The position numbers and the translations under genes are program-made. 64,000 nucleotides of DNA from Microbacterium proteolyticum (lineage in GTDB: Bacteria > Actinomycetota > Actinomycetes > Actinomycetales > Microbacteriaceae), in NCBI RefSeq assembly GCF_030818075.1, contig NZ_JAUSZZ010000001.1, forward strand, positions 1,488,001-1,552,000, in the 5' to 3' direction. The notes beneath the pieces were generated by a model. That model was not told the DNA's origin. It saw only the letters and a list, made by a program, of their open reading frames with translations, and searched no databases. This document shows positions 15,721 to 24,939 of this stretch, piece after piece; within the stretch, counting starts at the first letter, position 1, and each line of letters begins with the position of its first letter.

Positions 15721-17346
15721 ATGACGACCCTGATCACCGGGGCTCCCCCCCTGCTCACCGACCTGTGGTCAGAGGCCAATTGGCTCGATTGGCGATCCCG
15801 CCTCGACGGACACCACGCCATCAGCGCACCGCAGCTCGTGACCACCGCGCAAGCCCGCGGCGAGTTCATCGAGGGTGCACGCCTACTCCGCCTCGACCAC
15901 CGCGAGCGGGCCGGGGACGGCGGCATGGGGCCGTCCCCGATGCAGCTCATGGTGGCCGACCTTCTCGCGGCCGGCGCTTTCATGAACGCGATTGACGAGT
16001 CCCGCCGATCGACGAAGACCACCGCCGTGCAGGCCGTCATGCTCGGCCGGTGCTACCACCGCGAGGACTATCAGGTGGGCTGGACCATGTTCACCACGGG
16101 GGCGAAGGCGGGGGAGCGGTTCCGCAAAGACATCGTGGCGCACCTCCGTCGCGTCTACCCCGACGAGCGCACCAGCCCCATCAAGATCAACGTCGGCAAG
16201 GGCACCGAGCACCTGGAGTTCCGCGATACCGGGAGCTTCCTCAACGTCTACACCCCCAACGGTGAGGGTTTCCGATCCGGCGGCTTCGACATGGCGTTCG
16301 GTGACGAGGCCGCGGAGGCCGACCTCGATCAGGGTTCCGATGTCGAGCGCGCCGTCATCCCGACCATGGACACGAAGGTCGGTGCACAGTTCGTGCTCGC
16401 CGGGACCGGTGCGAAGTGGCGAACCGGAAACCTTCTCTGGCGCGCACTGCACAACCCCGACGCCAACGTGCTCTGGCACGGCATCCCCGAGACCACCGAC
16501 CGCGAACAGCTCGCATCCTGGGAACCCGACGTGCCGCACCCGCTGACCGGGGCGACCGGTGGCCGCATGCGCGAATGGATCGAACTCACGCACCCCGGCG
16601 TCGGCTACACCACGCCCGTGAACGCCGTGAAACGCTCTTTCGACACGGTGAGCCTCGACGACTTCCTGATCGAGTACGGCGGACAATTCGGCTTCGAGGG
16701 TGCCGCCGACGCCATGATCCCGCCCGCCCTGTGGAAGCCCACCAGCGAGCCGTTCCCCGCCGAGCTGCCCGCCCGGTGCTCCGTCGCGTTGAAGGTGCAC
16801 CACCTCGGGCACGCCGCGTCGCTCGCGATCGCGTGGAACTACGAGGAGCCAACCGACCTCGTGGGCGAAGCGTTCGAGCTGGACGGCGTGCGCGAGCGGC
16901 CGCAGCGTCGGGCGATCGCCCTTTGGCACTGGCAGCAAGGCACGCACGGTCTCGCGCGCGAGGTCATCGAGCGGCTTCGCAAGCGCTCGGGCCTGGTGCT
17001 CGGGTACGACAAGCGCGGCTATACCGAAGACATCGTGGAGAAGGAAATCTCACTCGCGCAGCCCTCGCCCATCCTCCGCGCCAGCATCACGAACGACATC
17101 CCCCGCTCCGCCGTCGCCCTCATGAAGGGCCTCGAAAACGGATCGGTGGTCATCTTCGGTCACGATCAGCTCAACGCCGCAGCGTCCCGCGCCACTCGTC
17201 AGGCGTTCGGCAACTACGGCACATGGCGATTCGGAGCACCCAAGGACGATCCCGACTTCGACGTGACACCCCTGGAGGCCGCAGCTCTCGCCCTCCACTG
17301 GCTCGAAGACACCATCCCGATCGCATCCCCTGACGACTCGTTCTGA
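15721..17346 (+). CDS. terL: Terminase large subunit
   Basis: A 541-aa packaging ATPase/nuclease. The ATPase has an adenine-binding region around PSPMQLMVADLL, a variant Walker A RRSTKTT (about 95-101) and Walker B FDMAFGDEAAEA with Asp195-Glu196. The C-terminal part (about 350-541) would be the RNase H-like nuclease that cuts concatemers. ATG 15721 has a TGAAAGG site. No small terminase is recognised upstream; the HNH protein and the initiator-like gene are the only nearby candidates to help recognise the cut site. Confidence 0.9.
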   Translation: MTTLITGAPPLLTDLWSEANWLDWRSRLDGHHAISAPQLVTTAQARGEFIEGARLLRLDHRERAGDGGMGPSPMQLMVADLLAAGAFMNAIDESRRSTKTTAVQAVMLGRCYHREDYQVGWTMFTTGAKAGERFRKDIVAHLRRVYPDERTSPIKINVGKGTEHLEFRDTGSFLNVYTPNGEGFRSGGFDMAFGDEAAEADLDQGSDVERAVIPTMDTKVGAQFVLAGTGAKWRTGNLLWRALHNPDANVLWHGIPETTDREQLASWEPDVPHPLTGATGGRMREWIELTHPGVGYTTPVNAVKRSFDTVSLDDFLIEYGGQFGFEGAADAMIPPALWKPTSEPFPAELPARCSVALKVHHLGHAASLAIAWNYEEPTDLVGEAFELDGVRERPQRRAIALWHWQQGTHGLAREVIERLRKRSGLVLGYDKRGYTEDIVEKEISLAQPSPILRASITNDIPRSAVALMKGLENGSVVIFGHDQLNAAASRATRQAFGNYGTWRFGAPKDDPDFDVTPLEAAALALHWLEDTIPIASPDDSF

Positions 17347-17357
17347 GGAGAACCACC

Positions 17358-17579
17358 ATGGCAAACCCCAGCCCCATTCAGCTCGACTGCTCACCGGTCG
17401 GCATCGTCGTCGCGTGCGAGGAACACCCCTGGTGGCGTGCGTTCCGATTCCACAAGGAGGATGCGTGGAACAGCGCATGCGCCCACGAGGAGCGCGAACA
17501 CGGCGACGACCGCCGCCAACGACACGCGCGTGACGTTCGCCGCGCACGCGCCAAGGAGGCGTTAGTGAGATGTGACTAA
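17358..17579 (+). CDS. Small phage protein between terL and portal
   Basis: A 73-aa charged protein starting at ATG 17358 behind GAGGAG. The N-terminal half has Cys and His residues (LDCSPVG, VACEEHPWW) that may bind zinc; the C-terminal half is an Arg/Glu/His-rich helix. No family recognised. Its location between terminase and portal is conserved for small accessory proteins in many actinophages. Confidence 0.6.
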   Translation: MANPSPIQLDCSPVGIVVACEEHPWWRAFRFHKEDAWNSACAHEEREHGDDRRQRHARDVRRARAKEALVRCD

Positions 17580-17599
17580 ACGTCCGCATGGTTTGAAAC

Positions 17600-18667
17600 G
17601 TGGGAATCTTCGGGCGGAACATCGAAAAGACGTATGGGTCACGGGCGGCACTGCCGCTCGTGACCCCGTTCTCTCCGCAGGACAACCTGGTCGAGGTCAT
17701 CGCCAACGACCTCTACCCCGAGCACGAGACTCCCAAGACCGTCACGCGTGACACGGCGCTTCGCATCCCCGCGGTGAAGCGAGCGCACGATATCCACTGC
17801 TCCGTCCTCGCCCGCACCCCGTGGCGGCAGTACGCCGGTGACGCTGAGGTCACCACCCAGCCCGGTTGGCTGGTCAACTCGCGCACCGCGAGCGGCCCGC
17901 GACAGCTTCGGTGGGGTGTCGCCTCCGACCTGTTCATCGGCGGGTGGGCCGCGGTCGGCTTTGCCATGGACGGTCCCGGCAAGCCCGCGGACGCCCTGCA
18001 CATTCCGCTCGGCATGTGGGCCGTGAACGAGGACGGCACCGTCACCGCCGACGAGGACAAGGTGCCCGCGCGGTACCGCGATCTTGTCGTCGCGATCCCG
18101 CTCGGCTACGGCTCCAACGGCATGCTCACCGACGCCCGCGAATCGCTCATCGCCGCGCGCAGCATCGAGGCCGCCTACCGCGACCGGGTGGACAACCCGA
18201 TCCCCGCCACCGACATTGAGCTGTCCAAGGAGTACTGGGCCGCGTGGGGGCCAGAGGAGCGCGAGACCTTCCGCAAGAAGTACATCGCCAACCGCAAGGC
18301 CGAGAACGGCGCGGTCTCGCTCCGCCCCGAGTACGCCAAGCCGAACTACTCCGGCGCGATCCAGACCGACCTGTTCGAGTCGGCCCGCAACGGTGTGCGC
18401 CTCGACATTGCCAACCACGCGGGCATCCCGGCATCGCTCCTGGAGGGCTCGCGCCAGGGCGGCGGGACCGACATCAAGTACTCCGGCGTCAACAACGGTG
18501 CCGACCGGAACGAGCTGTGGGACTTCGGCCTGGACAAGTACGCCTCCGCGATCGAGGACCGCCTCTCGCTGGATGACGTGTGCCCCTCGGGCGAGTCCAT
18601 CCGCGTGGACGCCTCCCGCTACCTCACCGCCCCCATGCCCACCACACCCCAGACAAGCGAGGACTGA
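17600..18667 (+). CDS. Portal protein (short)
   Basis: A 355-aa portal from GTG 17600. It starts with MGIFGRN, a common portal opening, has a conserved RIPAVKRAHDIHCS block near 56 and a central segment like other HK97-type portals; the stem region contains RLDIANHAGIPASLLEG and KYSGVNN. It forms the dodecameric ring through which DNA is packed. It is shorter than most siphovirus portals (about 400-500 aa), in keeping with the compact genome. The capsid fusion starts 3 nt after the stop. Confidence 0.85.
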   Translation: MGIFGRNIEKTYGSRAALPLVTPFSPQDNLVEVIANDLYPEHETPKTVTRDTALRIPAVKRAHDIHCSVLARTPWRQYAGDAEVTTQPGWLVNSRTASGPRQLRWGVASDLFIGGWAAVGFAMDGPGKPADALHIPLGMWAVNEDGTVTADEDKVPARYRDLVVAIPLGYGSNGMLTDARESLIAARSIEAAYRDRVDNPIPATDIELSKEYWAAWGPEERETFRKKYIANRKAENGAVSLRPEYAKPNYSGAIQTDLFESARNGVRLDIANHAGIPASLLEGSRQGGGTDIKYSGVNNGADRNELWDFGLDKYASAIEDRLSLDDVCPSGESIRVDASRYLTAPMPTTPQTSED

Positions 18668-18669
18668 CC

Positions 18670-20421
18670 ATGGAACCCGTCATCATCGACGCGGGCACGC
18701 TCGAATTCTCCGACGCAGACATGACCGCCACCGGCCTCCTCATCCCGTTCGGGGTGCAGTGCCGGTCCAACCTCGGCATGTTCACCTTCGGCCCCGGGGA
18801 CGTCGAGATTCCCACCGACGTCACGGGCATGTCGCTCAACATCGAGCACCGTCGCGAGCACGTCGCGGGCGGCATCACGAAGGTGTGGGAGCAGCCGGAA
18901 GGCGTGTTCGCCGCGTTCAAGTACGCCGACACCCCGCGCGGTCGCGAGGCGTACCAGGCGGGCAAGGACGGGACCCGCAAGCACCTCTCCGCCGAAGTCG
19001 CGAACGTCCGCATCCGCGGCGGCAAGGCCCTGCCCGGTGGTGTCCTGTTCGCCGGAGCGCAGGTCGAACGGCCGGCGTTCGAGGGTGCCACCCTCCTCGC
19101 CGCCGAAGACACCCCGGCCTCCTCCGAATGGGAGGACCCCAACGCCTCGCGCGAAAGCCGCTACGTCACGTCGTTCACCGACGCTGACGGCGTGAAGTGG
19201 AAGCGCGAGGAGACCACCACCACGACCACCCAGACTACCAGGGTTTCCGACGCCGACGAGGACGAAGAGACCGAGACCGACCCCGAAGACAAGGAGACGA
19301 CGTTGACCGCCGCCGAAACCCCCACGCTCATCCCGATCCCGGCGACGCTGCTCGCCTCCGCGCCCCGCGGAACCAAGACCGCCATGGCCCCCGACGAGAT
19401 TGACCTCGGCGTCATCTTCGCGTCCATCCATGCGCTGAAGACCAACGACCCGTACGCCGCGGGCGACGCGCTGACCTTCCTCGGCGCGCTGGCCGACATC
19501 AAGGTCGAGGCCGCGGGCGGCCTCACCACGCCCGGTTCCGGCATCCTCCAGCCCGCGTGGGTCGGCAAGCTCTGGCAGGGCCGTCGCTACCAGCGCAAGT
19601 TCATCGACCTCGGCACGCACACCTACGGCGGCATCCAGCTCGGCGGACGCTCCGGCTACGTCATGAACACGGACGGCGAGCTCGTCGGTGAGTGGGCGGG
19701 TAACAAGACCGAGCTCCCGTCCAAGGGCGCGACCACCGGCAAGCGCAACGGATCGCTCCGCCGCTACGGCTGGGCTGCCGACATCGCTCGGGAGTGGTTC
19801 GATCTGGAGGGCGGTGCCGATGTCATCGCTGAGCTGATCAAGCTCGTCATCGACAGCTACGCCCGCGTCACCGACCGCGCCGCGCTGAGCGACCTGTTCA
19901 AGATCGCCTCCGCTGGCGACGGTGCCGCGCTCTCTCGCCGCATCGCCCCGAAGGCTCTGCCCGCGAACACCCCCGCCAACGCGCAGTACTACCCCGCCGT
20001 GGTGCAGCTCATCCAGGCGATCGAGGCCGTCACCGACGCCGACGACACGCCGAGCTTCGCGATCGTCAACCCGACCTCCTGGGACCAGCTCATCTACACC
20101 CCGAAGGACCTCCTCCCGGAGTTCATCGAGCTGTCGGTGGGCGTCGGCACCGGCGAGGCCAGTGTCACCGCGGGCGGCCAGACCAAGGTCGTCGTCAAGA
20201 AGGCTCCCCAGGCCTACTTCCCCGGCACCAAGGCCACCGACCCGCAGACCATCGCGGGAGCCAAGGGCGGCATCGAGTTCAAGGAGCTGGGCGAGACCCC
20301 CATTCAGCTCGATGCGCTCGACATCGCCCGCGGCGGTGTGGACAAGGCCACGGTCGGCTACCTCGAGACCTTCGGCGTCCGCCCCGAGTCCTTCGCATTC
20401 GTCGGCACCCCCGCCGCGTAA
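18670..20421 (+). CDS. Prohead protease-major capsid protein fusion
   Basis: A 583-aa single frame. Residues about 1-150 look like a caudoviral prohead serine protease: GLLIPFG, then MSLNIEHRREH with a likely catalytic His, and HLSAEVANVRI with a likely Ser. An acidic low-complexity linker (about 175-220, TTTTTTQTT and EDEETETDPEDKE) leads to an HK97-fold capsid domain (about 250-583; HTYGGIQLGGRSGYV, FAIVNPTSWDQL, ETFGVRPESFAF). Fusion of protease and capsid with an acidic scaffold-like linker explains the lack of separate protease and scaffold genes. ATG 18670 follows the portal stop. Confidence 0.88.
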   Translation: MEPVIIDAGTLEFSDADMTATGLLIPFGVQCRSNLGMFTFGPGDVEIPTDVTGMSLNIEHRREHVAGGITKVWEQPEGVFAAFKYADTPRGREAYQAGKDGTRKHLSAEVANVRIRGGKALPGGVLFAGAQVERPAFEGATLLAAEDTPASSEWEDPNASRESRYVTSFTDADGVKWKREETTTTTTQTTRVSDADEDEETETDPEDKETTLTAAETPTLIPIPATLLASAPRGTKTAMAPDEIDLGVIFASIHALKTNDPYAAGDALTFLGALADIKVEAAGGLTTPGSGILQPAWVGKLWQGRRYQRKFIDLGTHTYGGIQLGGRSGYVMNTDGELVGEWAGNKTELPSKGATTGKRNGSLRRYGWAADIAREWFDLEGGADVIAELIKLVIDSYARVTDRAALSDLFKIASAGDGAALSRRIAPKALPANTPANAQYYPAVVQLIQAIEAVTDADDTPSFAIVNPTSWDQLIYTPKDLLPEFIELSVGVGTGEASVTAGGQTKVVVKKAPQAYFPGTKATDPQTIAGAKGGIEFKELGETPIQLDALDIARGGVDKATVGYLETFGVRPESFAFVGTPAA

Positions 20422-20455
20422 GCCCCACCCCCCACAGAGAAGAGGTGAACGCGCC

Positions 20456-21244
20456 ATGACCATCCTCGGCATCGACCTGGAGAAGAGCAACGCGCGTGAA
20501 CGCCTCGTGCTCGTGCCCGTCGCCGCCTCATCCGGGGGCGACGGGCCGGGCGTCCCTGGCGACAAGGGCCCGACCGGCGACAAGGGTCCCACGGGTGACA
20601 AGGGTCCGACCGGCGATCCCGGCGCGAAGGGCGCGACGGGCGACCAGGGGCCCGTGGGCGACAAGGGGCCCGTGGGCGACAAGGGGCCCATGGGCGACAA
20701 GGGGCCCGTGGGCGATCAGGGCGCGAAGGGCGCGACGGGCGACAAGGGTCCGACCGGTGACGCTGGCGCGAAGGGCGCGACGGGCGACAAGGGTCCGACT
20801 GGTGACGCTGGCGCGAAGGGCGCGACGGGCGACAAGGGGCCCGTGGGCGACCAGGGGCCCGTGGGCGACAAAGGGCCCACCGGTGACAAGGGCCCCACCG
20901 GGGATGCCGGTACAGGCGGCGGCGCTGCCTACACCGATGTCGCCGTCGTCATGGACGACGGATCGAGCTTCACCGCGCGCAAGTTTGCGGGTAGCAACCT
21001 CGTGGTCTGGTTCGGCCAGATCACCAACAACTCCGGAGCCTCCGTTGCTGGTGGAACGCGGCTCGGCGTCATCCCAGAAGGGGTGCGTCCTCGCTACGGC
21101 ATGCGCATGAACCTCGTGAACATCAACGACTCCGTGATCACCGGGCGCATCGTCCCGAGCACGTTCGTCTTCAACTTCACCGGCTCATGGTCGGCGGGCT
21201 CCACCATCCACATGGCCGGCGTCTGCTACATCGCGGAAGGCTAA
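20456..21244 (+). CDS. Collagen-like phage surface protein
   Basis: A 262-aa protein. After a short N-terminal anchor (about 1-30) it has roughly 40 uninterrupted Gly-X-Y triplets (about 30-155, mostly GDKGPT, GAKGAT, GDKGPV), then a 105-residue C-terminal beta-rich domain that could trimerise and start helix folding. ATG 20456 has an AGAGGTG site. It lies directly behind the capsid gene and before the connectors, so a head fibre or capsid decoration is more likely than a tail fibre. It may bind host surface or debris. Confidence 0.85.
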   Translation: MTILGIDLEKSNARERLVLVPVAASSGGDGPGVPGDKGPTGDKGPTGDKGPTGDPGAKGATGDQGPVGDKGPVGDKGPMGDKGPVGDQGAKGATGDKGPTGDAGAKGATGDKGPTGDAGAKGATGDKGPVGDQGPVGDKGPTGDKGPTGDAGTGGGAAYTDVAVVMDDGSSFTARKFAGSNLVVWFGQITNNSGASVAGGTRLGVIPEGVRPRYGMRMNLVNINDSVITGRIVPSTFVFNFTGSWSAGSTIHMAGVCYIAEG

Positions 21245-21246
21245 GC

Positions 21247-21663
21247 GTGAGCATCATCCAACCTGAAGACGGGGGATACGTCCTCGTCCCCATCGCTGAC
21301 CCTCCCGGCCTGTCGTCCTGGTACACCACCGACACCCCGGACGCCCGCACGCGCGTGCGCGCCGCGTGGAAGGACGCGCCGATCGAGAACCTCGACGTTC
21401 TCGCGCAGCTCCTCGACACCGCCCGCGAACAGGTGCTCGACTACGCCCCTGCGCCGCGTATCGACCCGCTCACCGGTTTCCCGATCTACCCCGCCCGGTA
21501 CGCGCTCGCCCAGCTCATGCAGGCCCGCAACCTCTTCAACGCCGGTCGCGTCACCAGCGACGGCGATTTCGGAGACGGCTCCTACTCGTTCACCCCGCGG
21601 CCCATGGACAAGACCATCCGCGGCATCATCCGCCCCGAGGACGGCAAGCCCGATGTTCTCTGA
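21247..21663 (+). CDS. Head-tail connector protein
   Basis: A 138-aa protein from GTG 21247. Its core (ENLDVLAQLLDTAREQVLDY, then PARYALAQLMQARNLF) is helical like gp6/gp15-type adaptors that bind the portal after packaging. The C-terminus DKTIRGIIRPEDGKP is typical of actinophage connectors. It overlaps the next gene by 11 nt. Confidence 0.7.
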   Translation: MSIIQPEDGGYVLVPIADPPGLSSWYTTDTPDARTRVRAAWKDAPIENLDVLAQLLDTAREQVLDYAPAPRIDPLTGFPIYPARYALAQLMQARNLFNAGRVTSDGDFGDGSYSFTPRPMDKTIRGIIRPEDGKPDVL

Positions 21664-22084
21664 CCTCCCCACCCTCCGCACCACCCTCCGCAAGCAGCTC
21701 GCCCCGCTCCTGCCGGAGGAGTGGAAGATCATCGACCACCTCTCCACCAGCACCGAGCAACTCGTCACGTGCGTCTACTTCGAGTTCACCGAGGTCGCCA
21801 ACGAAATGGGCGGGCGAACCCTCGTCGCCGGTCACATCGCCGCCAACTTCGATGTCGTCGTCGTCGTCCCGGAGACAGCCGCGCCCGCCGCTGAGGACGC
21901 CGCGGATCAGGTGGCGCTGGAGATGGTCCACGCTCTGGAGCGCAGCGAAGACCTGTTCTGGGGACCGACCGCTCAGAAGCTCCGCCTCCCGAGTGGGGAG
22001 CTGGGCTGGCGCATCCCTGTCTCCCTGCTCGTGTCCACCACCCCCGAACCTTTGCCCACCACCGAAACCACAGAGGAGCCGTAA
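21653..22084 (+). CDS. Tail terminator / connector protein
   Basis: A 143-aa alpha/beta protein (TLRKQLAPLLPEEWKIIDHL; later WRIPVSLLVSTTPEP). Position between connector and major tail protein and its length fit the tail terminator (gpU-like) that caps the tail tube. Its stop overlaps the start of the tail tube gene by one base (TAATG). Confidence 0.6.
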   Translation: MFSDLPTLRTTLRKQLAPLLPEEWKIIDHLSTSTEQLVTCVYFEFTEVANEMGGRTLVAGHIAANFDVVVVVPETAAPAAEDAADQVALEMVHALERSEDLFWGPTAQKLRLPSGELGWRIPVSLLVSTTPEPLPTTETTEEP

Positions 22085-22482
22085 TGGCCGTCGTCGTCAA
22101 CAAGACCTTCCTTCAGCAGTGCAGCCTCGACATCGGCGCTGACACGTACACGTCCGCATTCCGCGACCCCGCGATCGTCCCCACCACCGTCGAGGTGTCG
22201 GTCGTGGATGCCGCGGGCAACAGCGTCCCGTTCACCGGCACCACCACGTACGTCTTCACCGCGAGCATGTATCAGGACTGGACCGCCACCGGCCTCGCCA
22301 AGGCGTGGGCCGCGAACGAGGGCGCGCAGGCCACCATCAAGTACAAGCTCCCCGGCGTCCAGGGCGTCTTCACCATCACCGTGGTGCTCAAGCCCGTGCA
22401 GATCGGTGGACCCACCAACGCCGTGGCCGAATCGCCGATCAGCCTGCCCGTCGTCGGCAAGCCCGTCTGGGCCGCGGCGTAA
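22084..22482 (+). CDS. Major tail protein
   Basis: A 132-aa beta-rich protein with a Thr/Val-rich composition (VEVSVVDAAGNSVPFTGTTT) expected of a compact tail-tube subunit. It lies between connectors and tape measure. Small compared with typical 150-250-aa tube proteins, in line with the reduced genome. Confidence 0.65.
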   Translation: MAVVVNKTFLQQCSLDIGADTYTSAFRDPAIVPTTVEVSVVDAAGNSVPFTGTTTYVFTASMYQDWTATGLAKAWAANEGAQATIKYKLPGVQGVFTITVVLKPVQIGGPTNAVAESPISLPVVGKPVWAAA

Positions 22483-22485
22483 CCC

Positions 22486-22980
22486 GTGGTCGGGTCCATC
22501 AGCCTGCTGGTGGACTCTCCCCTCCGCGATCTGGCGTTCGCGATGCGGGAGGTCCCCGCAGACGTACGCAAGCACATCGCGAGCGAGACGCGCAAGCACG
22601 CGCTCCCGATCTGGAACCAGGAGCTGCGCGAGCGCGCGGCCACCCGCTTCCAGCAGCGGGCATTGGTGTCCAGCGCCCGAGTCGGAGTGACGGCACGCAA
22701 TGTGTTCCTTCGCTCCGGCTCGGTCGGCAAGCTCTCCTCCGGCACGCCCGTCGTGTGGGTATCGACCGTGGCGGAGTGGGGATTCCCGCAAGGCAAGAAG
22801 GTCGATGTCACTAACCGCAAGGGGAAGACCTTCCAGCGGTCCATGGGGGCCGCTGTGCCCGCTCGCCGTCGCGGTGGGTGGGTAGTGCATCCCGCGGCGC
22901 AAGATGCGATCCCGCGTTTCGCGTCTCTGTGGATTCAGACCGCGCGCCGTTCGCTGCACGAGGCAGAGGAGAAAGCCTGA
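22486..22980 (+). CDS. Tail/connector protein, HK97 gp10-like
   Basis: A 164-aa basic protein from GTG 22486. The pattern RKHIASETRKHALPIWNQEL followed by a loop and a WGFPQGKK segment resembles HK97 gp10-type connector or minor capsid proteins. In most siphoviruses that gene precedes the major tail gene; here it follows it and occupies the slot usually held by the frameshifted tail chaperones. No slippery sequence was noticed. Assignment moderate. Confidence 0.55.
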   Translation: MVGSISLLVDSPLRDLAFAMREVPADVRKHIASETRKHALPIWNQELRERAATRFQQRALVSSARVGVTARNVFLRSGSVGKLSSGTPVVWVSTVAEWGFPQGKKVDVTNRKGKTFQRSMGAAVPARRRGGWVVHPAAQDAIPRFASLWIQTARRSLHEAEEKA

Positions 22981-22981
22981 C

Positions 22982-24592
22982 ATGGCACGTGTACATGAGA
23001 TTGCAGTCGCGTCCGAAACGGGCGCGTTCGAGAAGGGCATCAAGAGCGGCGTCGTCAAGCCGCTTGAGGACGCCGAGAAGGCGCTCAAGGGCCTCGGGGA
23101 CACCAACGTCGGCAAAGACATCGACCGCGACCTCGACGGCGCGCAGCGCGCCACGAAACGACTCAAGGACGAGACCAAGGACGCCGCCGCCGACATCGAA
23201 CGCGCGTTCCGCGACAGCTACCGCAAGATCAAGAACGAGTCCGAGGAGACCACCTCCAAGGTCAAATCCGGACTGAGCGAAGCGAAGGAGGAGGCCGCGT
23301 CATCCGGCCGAGAGGCCGCGGCATCCTTCGGTGGCGGGTTCGAGGACGCCGCCGACTTTGTGCAAGAGACCCTGGCCAACGCCCTCTCAGGCTTCGGCCC
23401 CATCGGTGCAGCAGCGGGTATCGCCCTCGCCGCCGTCCTCGGAACGGCCCTCGCGCAGGCGCAGGCTGCCCAAGAGAAGCTGAACGAGGCGCGCGAGGCC
23501 GCCGCCGACCTCGCCTCCGAGATGTACGAGAACGGCGGCGAGCTGCCGCTACAGAGCCACGTCGAGAAGCTATTCCAGACCCTCTCCCAAGAGACGAAGG
23601 CCAACGGCACCCTCCAGTCGATGATCGACCAGTGGGCCGACTTCGGGTCCGTCCTGGACGACACGGAGGCCAGCGCGAAGGCTGTCGGCCAGCCGCTCGC
23701 CAAGGCAATCGACGCCCTCGCCGGGAACGACCTCGACGCCACCCGCAGGATGCTCGATGCCGTCAACGGCGAGCTGGATCGTATGTCGGACTGGACCCCG
23801 GTGTGGGACGAGCAGTATCAATCACTCACCGGGTACCGCACTGAGCTTGAGCAGGTTATCAAGACGCAGGAGCAGGCCGAGCGCATCCAGGCGGCCGTGG
23901 GCGACTCCGCGATCGCCGCCGCACAGAAACAGGAGGAGGCCGCCGAACAGCGCGCGACGGCAGAGGAGGAGGCCCGCGACCGCATCCAGGCCGCCACCGA
24001 TTCCGTTCTGCAATCGCAGCTCGGCGCGTACGACTCGATGCGTGCCGCTGCCGTGGATAAAGCCACCGCCGACGGCGCCGCGTTCGACACCGACCGGTGG
24101 CTGACCTACGTCGAGGAGACTCGCGCCGCGGCCGACTCCTACCGCGACAACATCGCCACCATGCAGCTCTCGCCGGCTGAGTGGGAAAACCTGCTATCGC
24201 TGCCGGAAGGCGCGCGCGCCTCGATCGCCGCCTCCTACGCCGCCGCCGGTGACGACGGCAAGGCGCGCATCCGCGCTGCACTGGGCGACGGCGGGGCCGG
24301 AGAGGCGGGGTCTGAGGCAACAGTGTCGTTCGAGGACGCCTTCAACCCGGAGGCCGACGTGGAGGTCACCACGAAGGTGGACACGTCGGTGTCCGAGGCG
24401 AAGATTGCCACCTTGACCAAGGAGCGTCAGATGACGATCCGGGTCAAGCTCGACACCTCCGAAGTGGACAACTGGACCCCGCCGCGCAAGACCGGCACCG
24501 TCACCACGACCGTCGATAAGTCCGCCTGGAGCGACTGGCGTGTGCCGTCCAAGACAGGCGAGGTCATCGTGCAGCGGCGGGAGGTCGGCTAA
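22982..24592 (+). CDS. Tape measure protein
   Basis: A 536-aa protein, the longest tail gene, that sets tail length and is ejected through the tube. It has long helical/coiled-coil stretches (about 20-110, 160-190 and 280-380) and one hydrophobic segment (FGPIGAAAGIALAAVLGT, near 135-155). At about 0.15 nm per residue the tail would be near 80 nm. ATG 22982 directly follows the previous stop. The stop overlaps the next ATG by one base. Confidence 0.88.
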   Translation: MARVHEIAVASETGAFEKGIKSGVVKPLEDAEKALKGLGDTNVGKDIDRDLDGAQRATKRLKDETKDAAADIERAFRDSYRKIKNESEETTSKVKSGLSEAKEEAASSGREAAASFGGGFEDAADFVQETLANALSGFGPIGAAAGIALAAVLGTALAQAQAAQEKLNEAREAAADLASEMYENGGELPLQSHVEKLFQTLSQETKANGTLQSMIDQWADFGSVLDDTEASAKAVGQPLAKAIDALAGNDLDATRRMLDAVNGELDRMSDWTPVWDEQYQSLTGYRTELEQVIKTQEQAERIQAAVGDSAIAAAQKQEEAAEQRATAEEEARDRIQAATDSVLQSQLGAYDSMRAAAVDKATADGAAFDTDRWLTYVEETRAAADSYRDNIATMQLSPAEWENLLSLPEGARASIAASYAAAGDDGKARIRAALGDGGAGEAGSEATVSFEDAFNPEADVEVTTKVDTSVSEAKIATLTKERQMTIRVKLDTSEVDNWTPPRKTGTVTTTVDKSAWSDWRVPSKTGEVIVQRREVG

Positions 24593-24939
24593 TGCCCGCG
24601 CAGCTCATCAGCGGCTCGACCAAGATCATGCCGACCACCCTCTCCGAGTACTCGTCAGATCAGGACGGGGGCACCATCATGCACCCCATCTTGGGGCGCG
24701 CCGCGGCTGACGTGACGCTCCGTCCCGCGTCCCTCCGCACCGGGTCTTTCGTGCTCGACTTCCGCACCGAGGCCGCGAGCGAAAGCGCGCGCGCCGCGCT
24801 CGCGACCGCGGTGGTGTGGACCCTCTCGCACACCGAGCAGACCACCTTGAACATGCGGTGCATCGTCCGCGGCGTCACCCGCGAGGTCGCGGGCAACGGT
24901 CGCTGGCCCGTGTCGGTGCGATTCGAGGAGGTCGCGTGA
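24592..24939 (+). CDS. Distal tail / tail-tip protein
   Basis: A 115-aa beta-rich protein coupled to the tape measure gene (TAATG). Position immediately after the tape measure is that of the distal tail protein hub (Dit-like), though the protein is shorter than usual. Sequence blocks such as GSFVLDFRTEAASESARAAL and MRCIVRGVTREV are not diagnostic. Confidence 0.55.
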   Translation: MPAQLISGSTKIMPTTLSEYSSDQDGGTIMHPILGRAAADVTLRPASLRTGSFVLDFRTEAASESARAALATAVVWTLSHTEQTTLNMRCIVRGVTREVAGNGRWPVSVRFEEVA

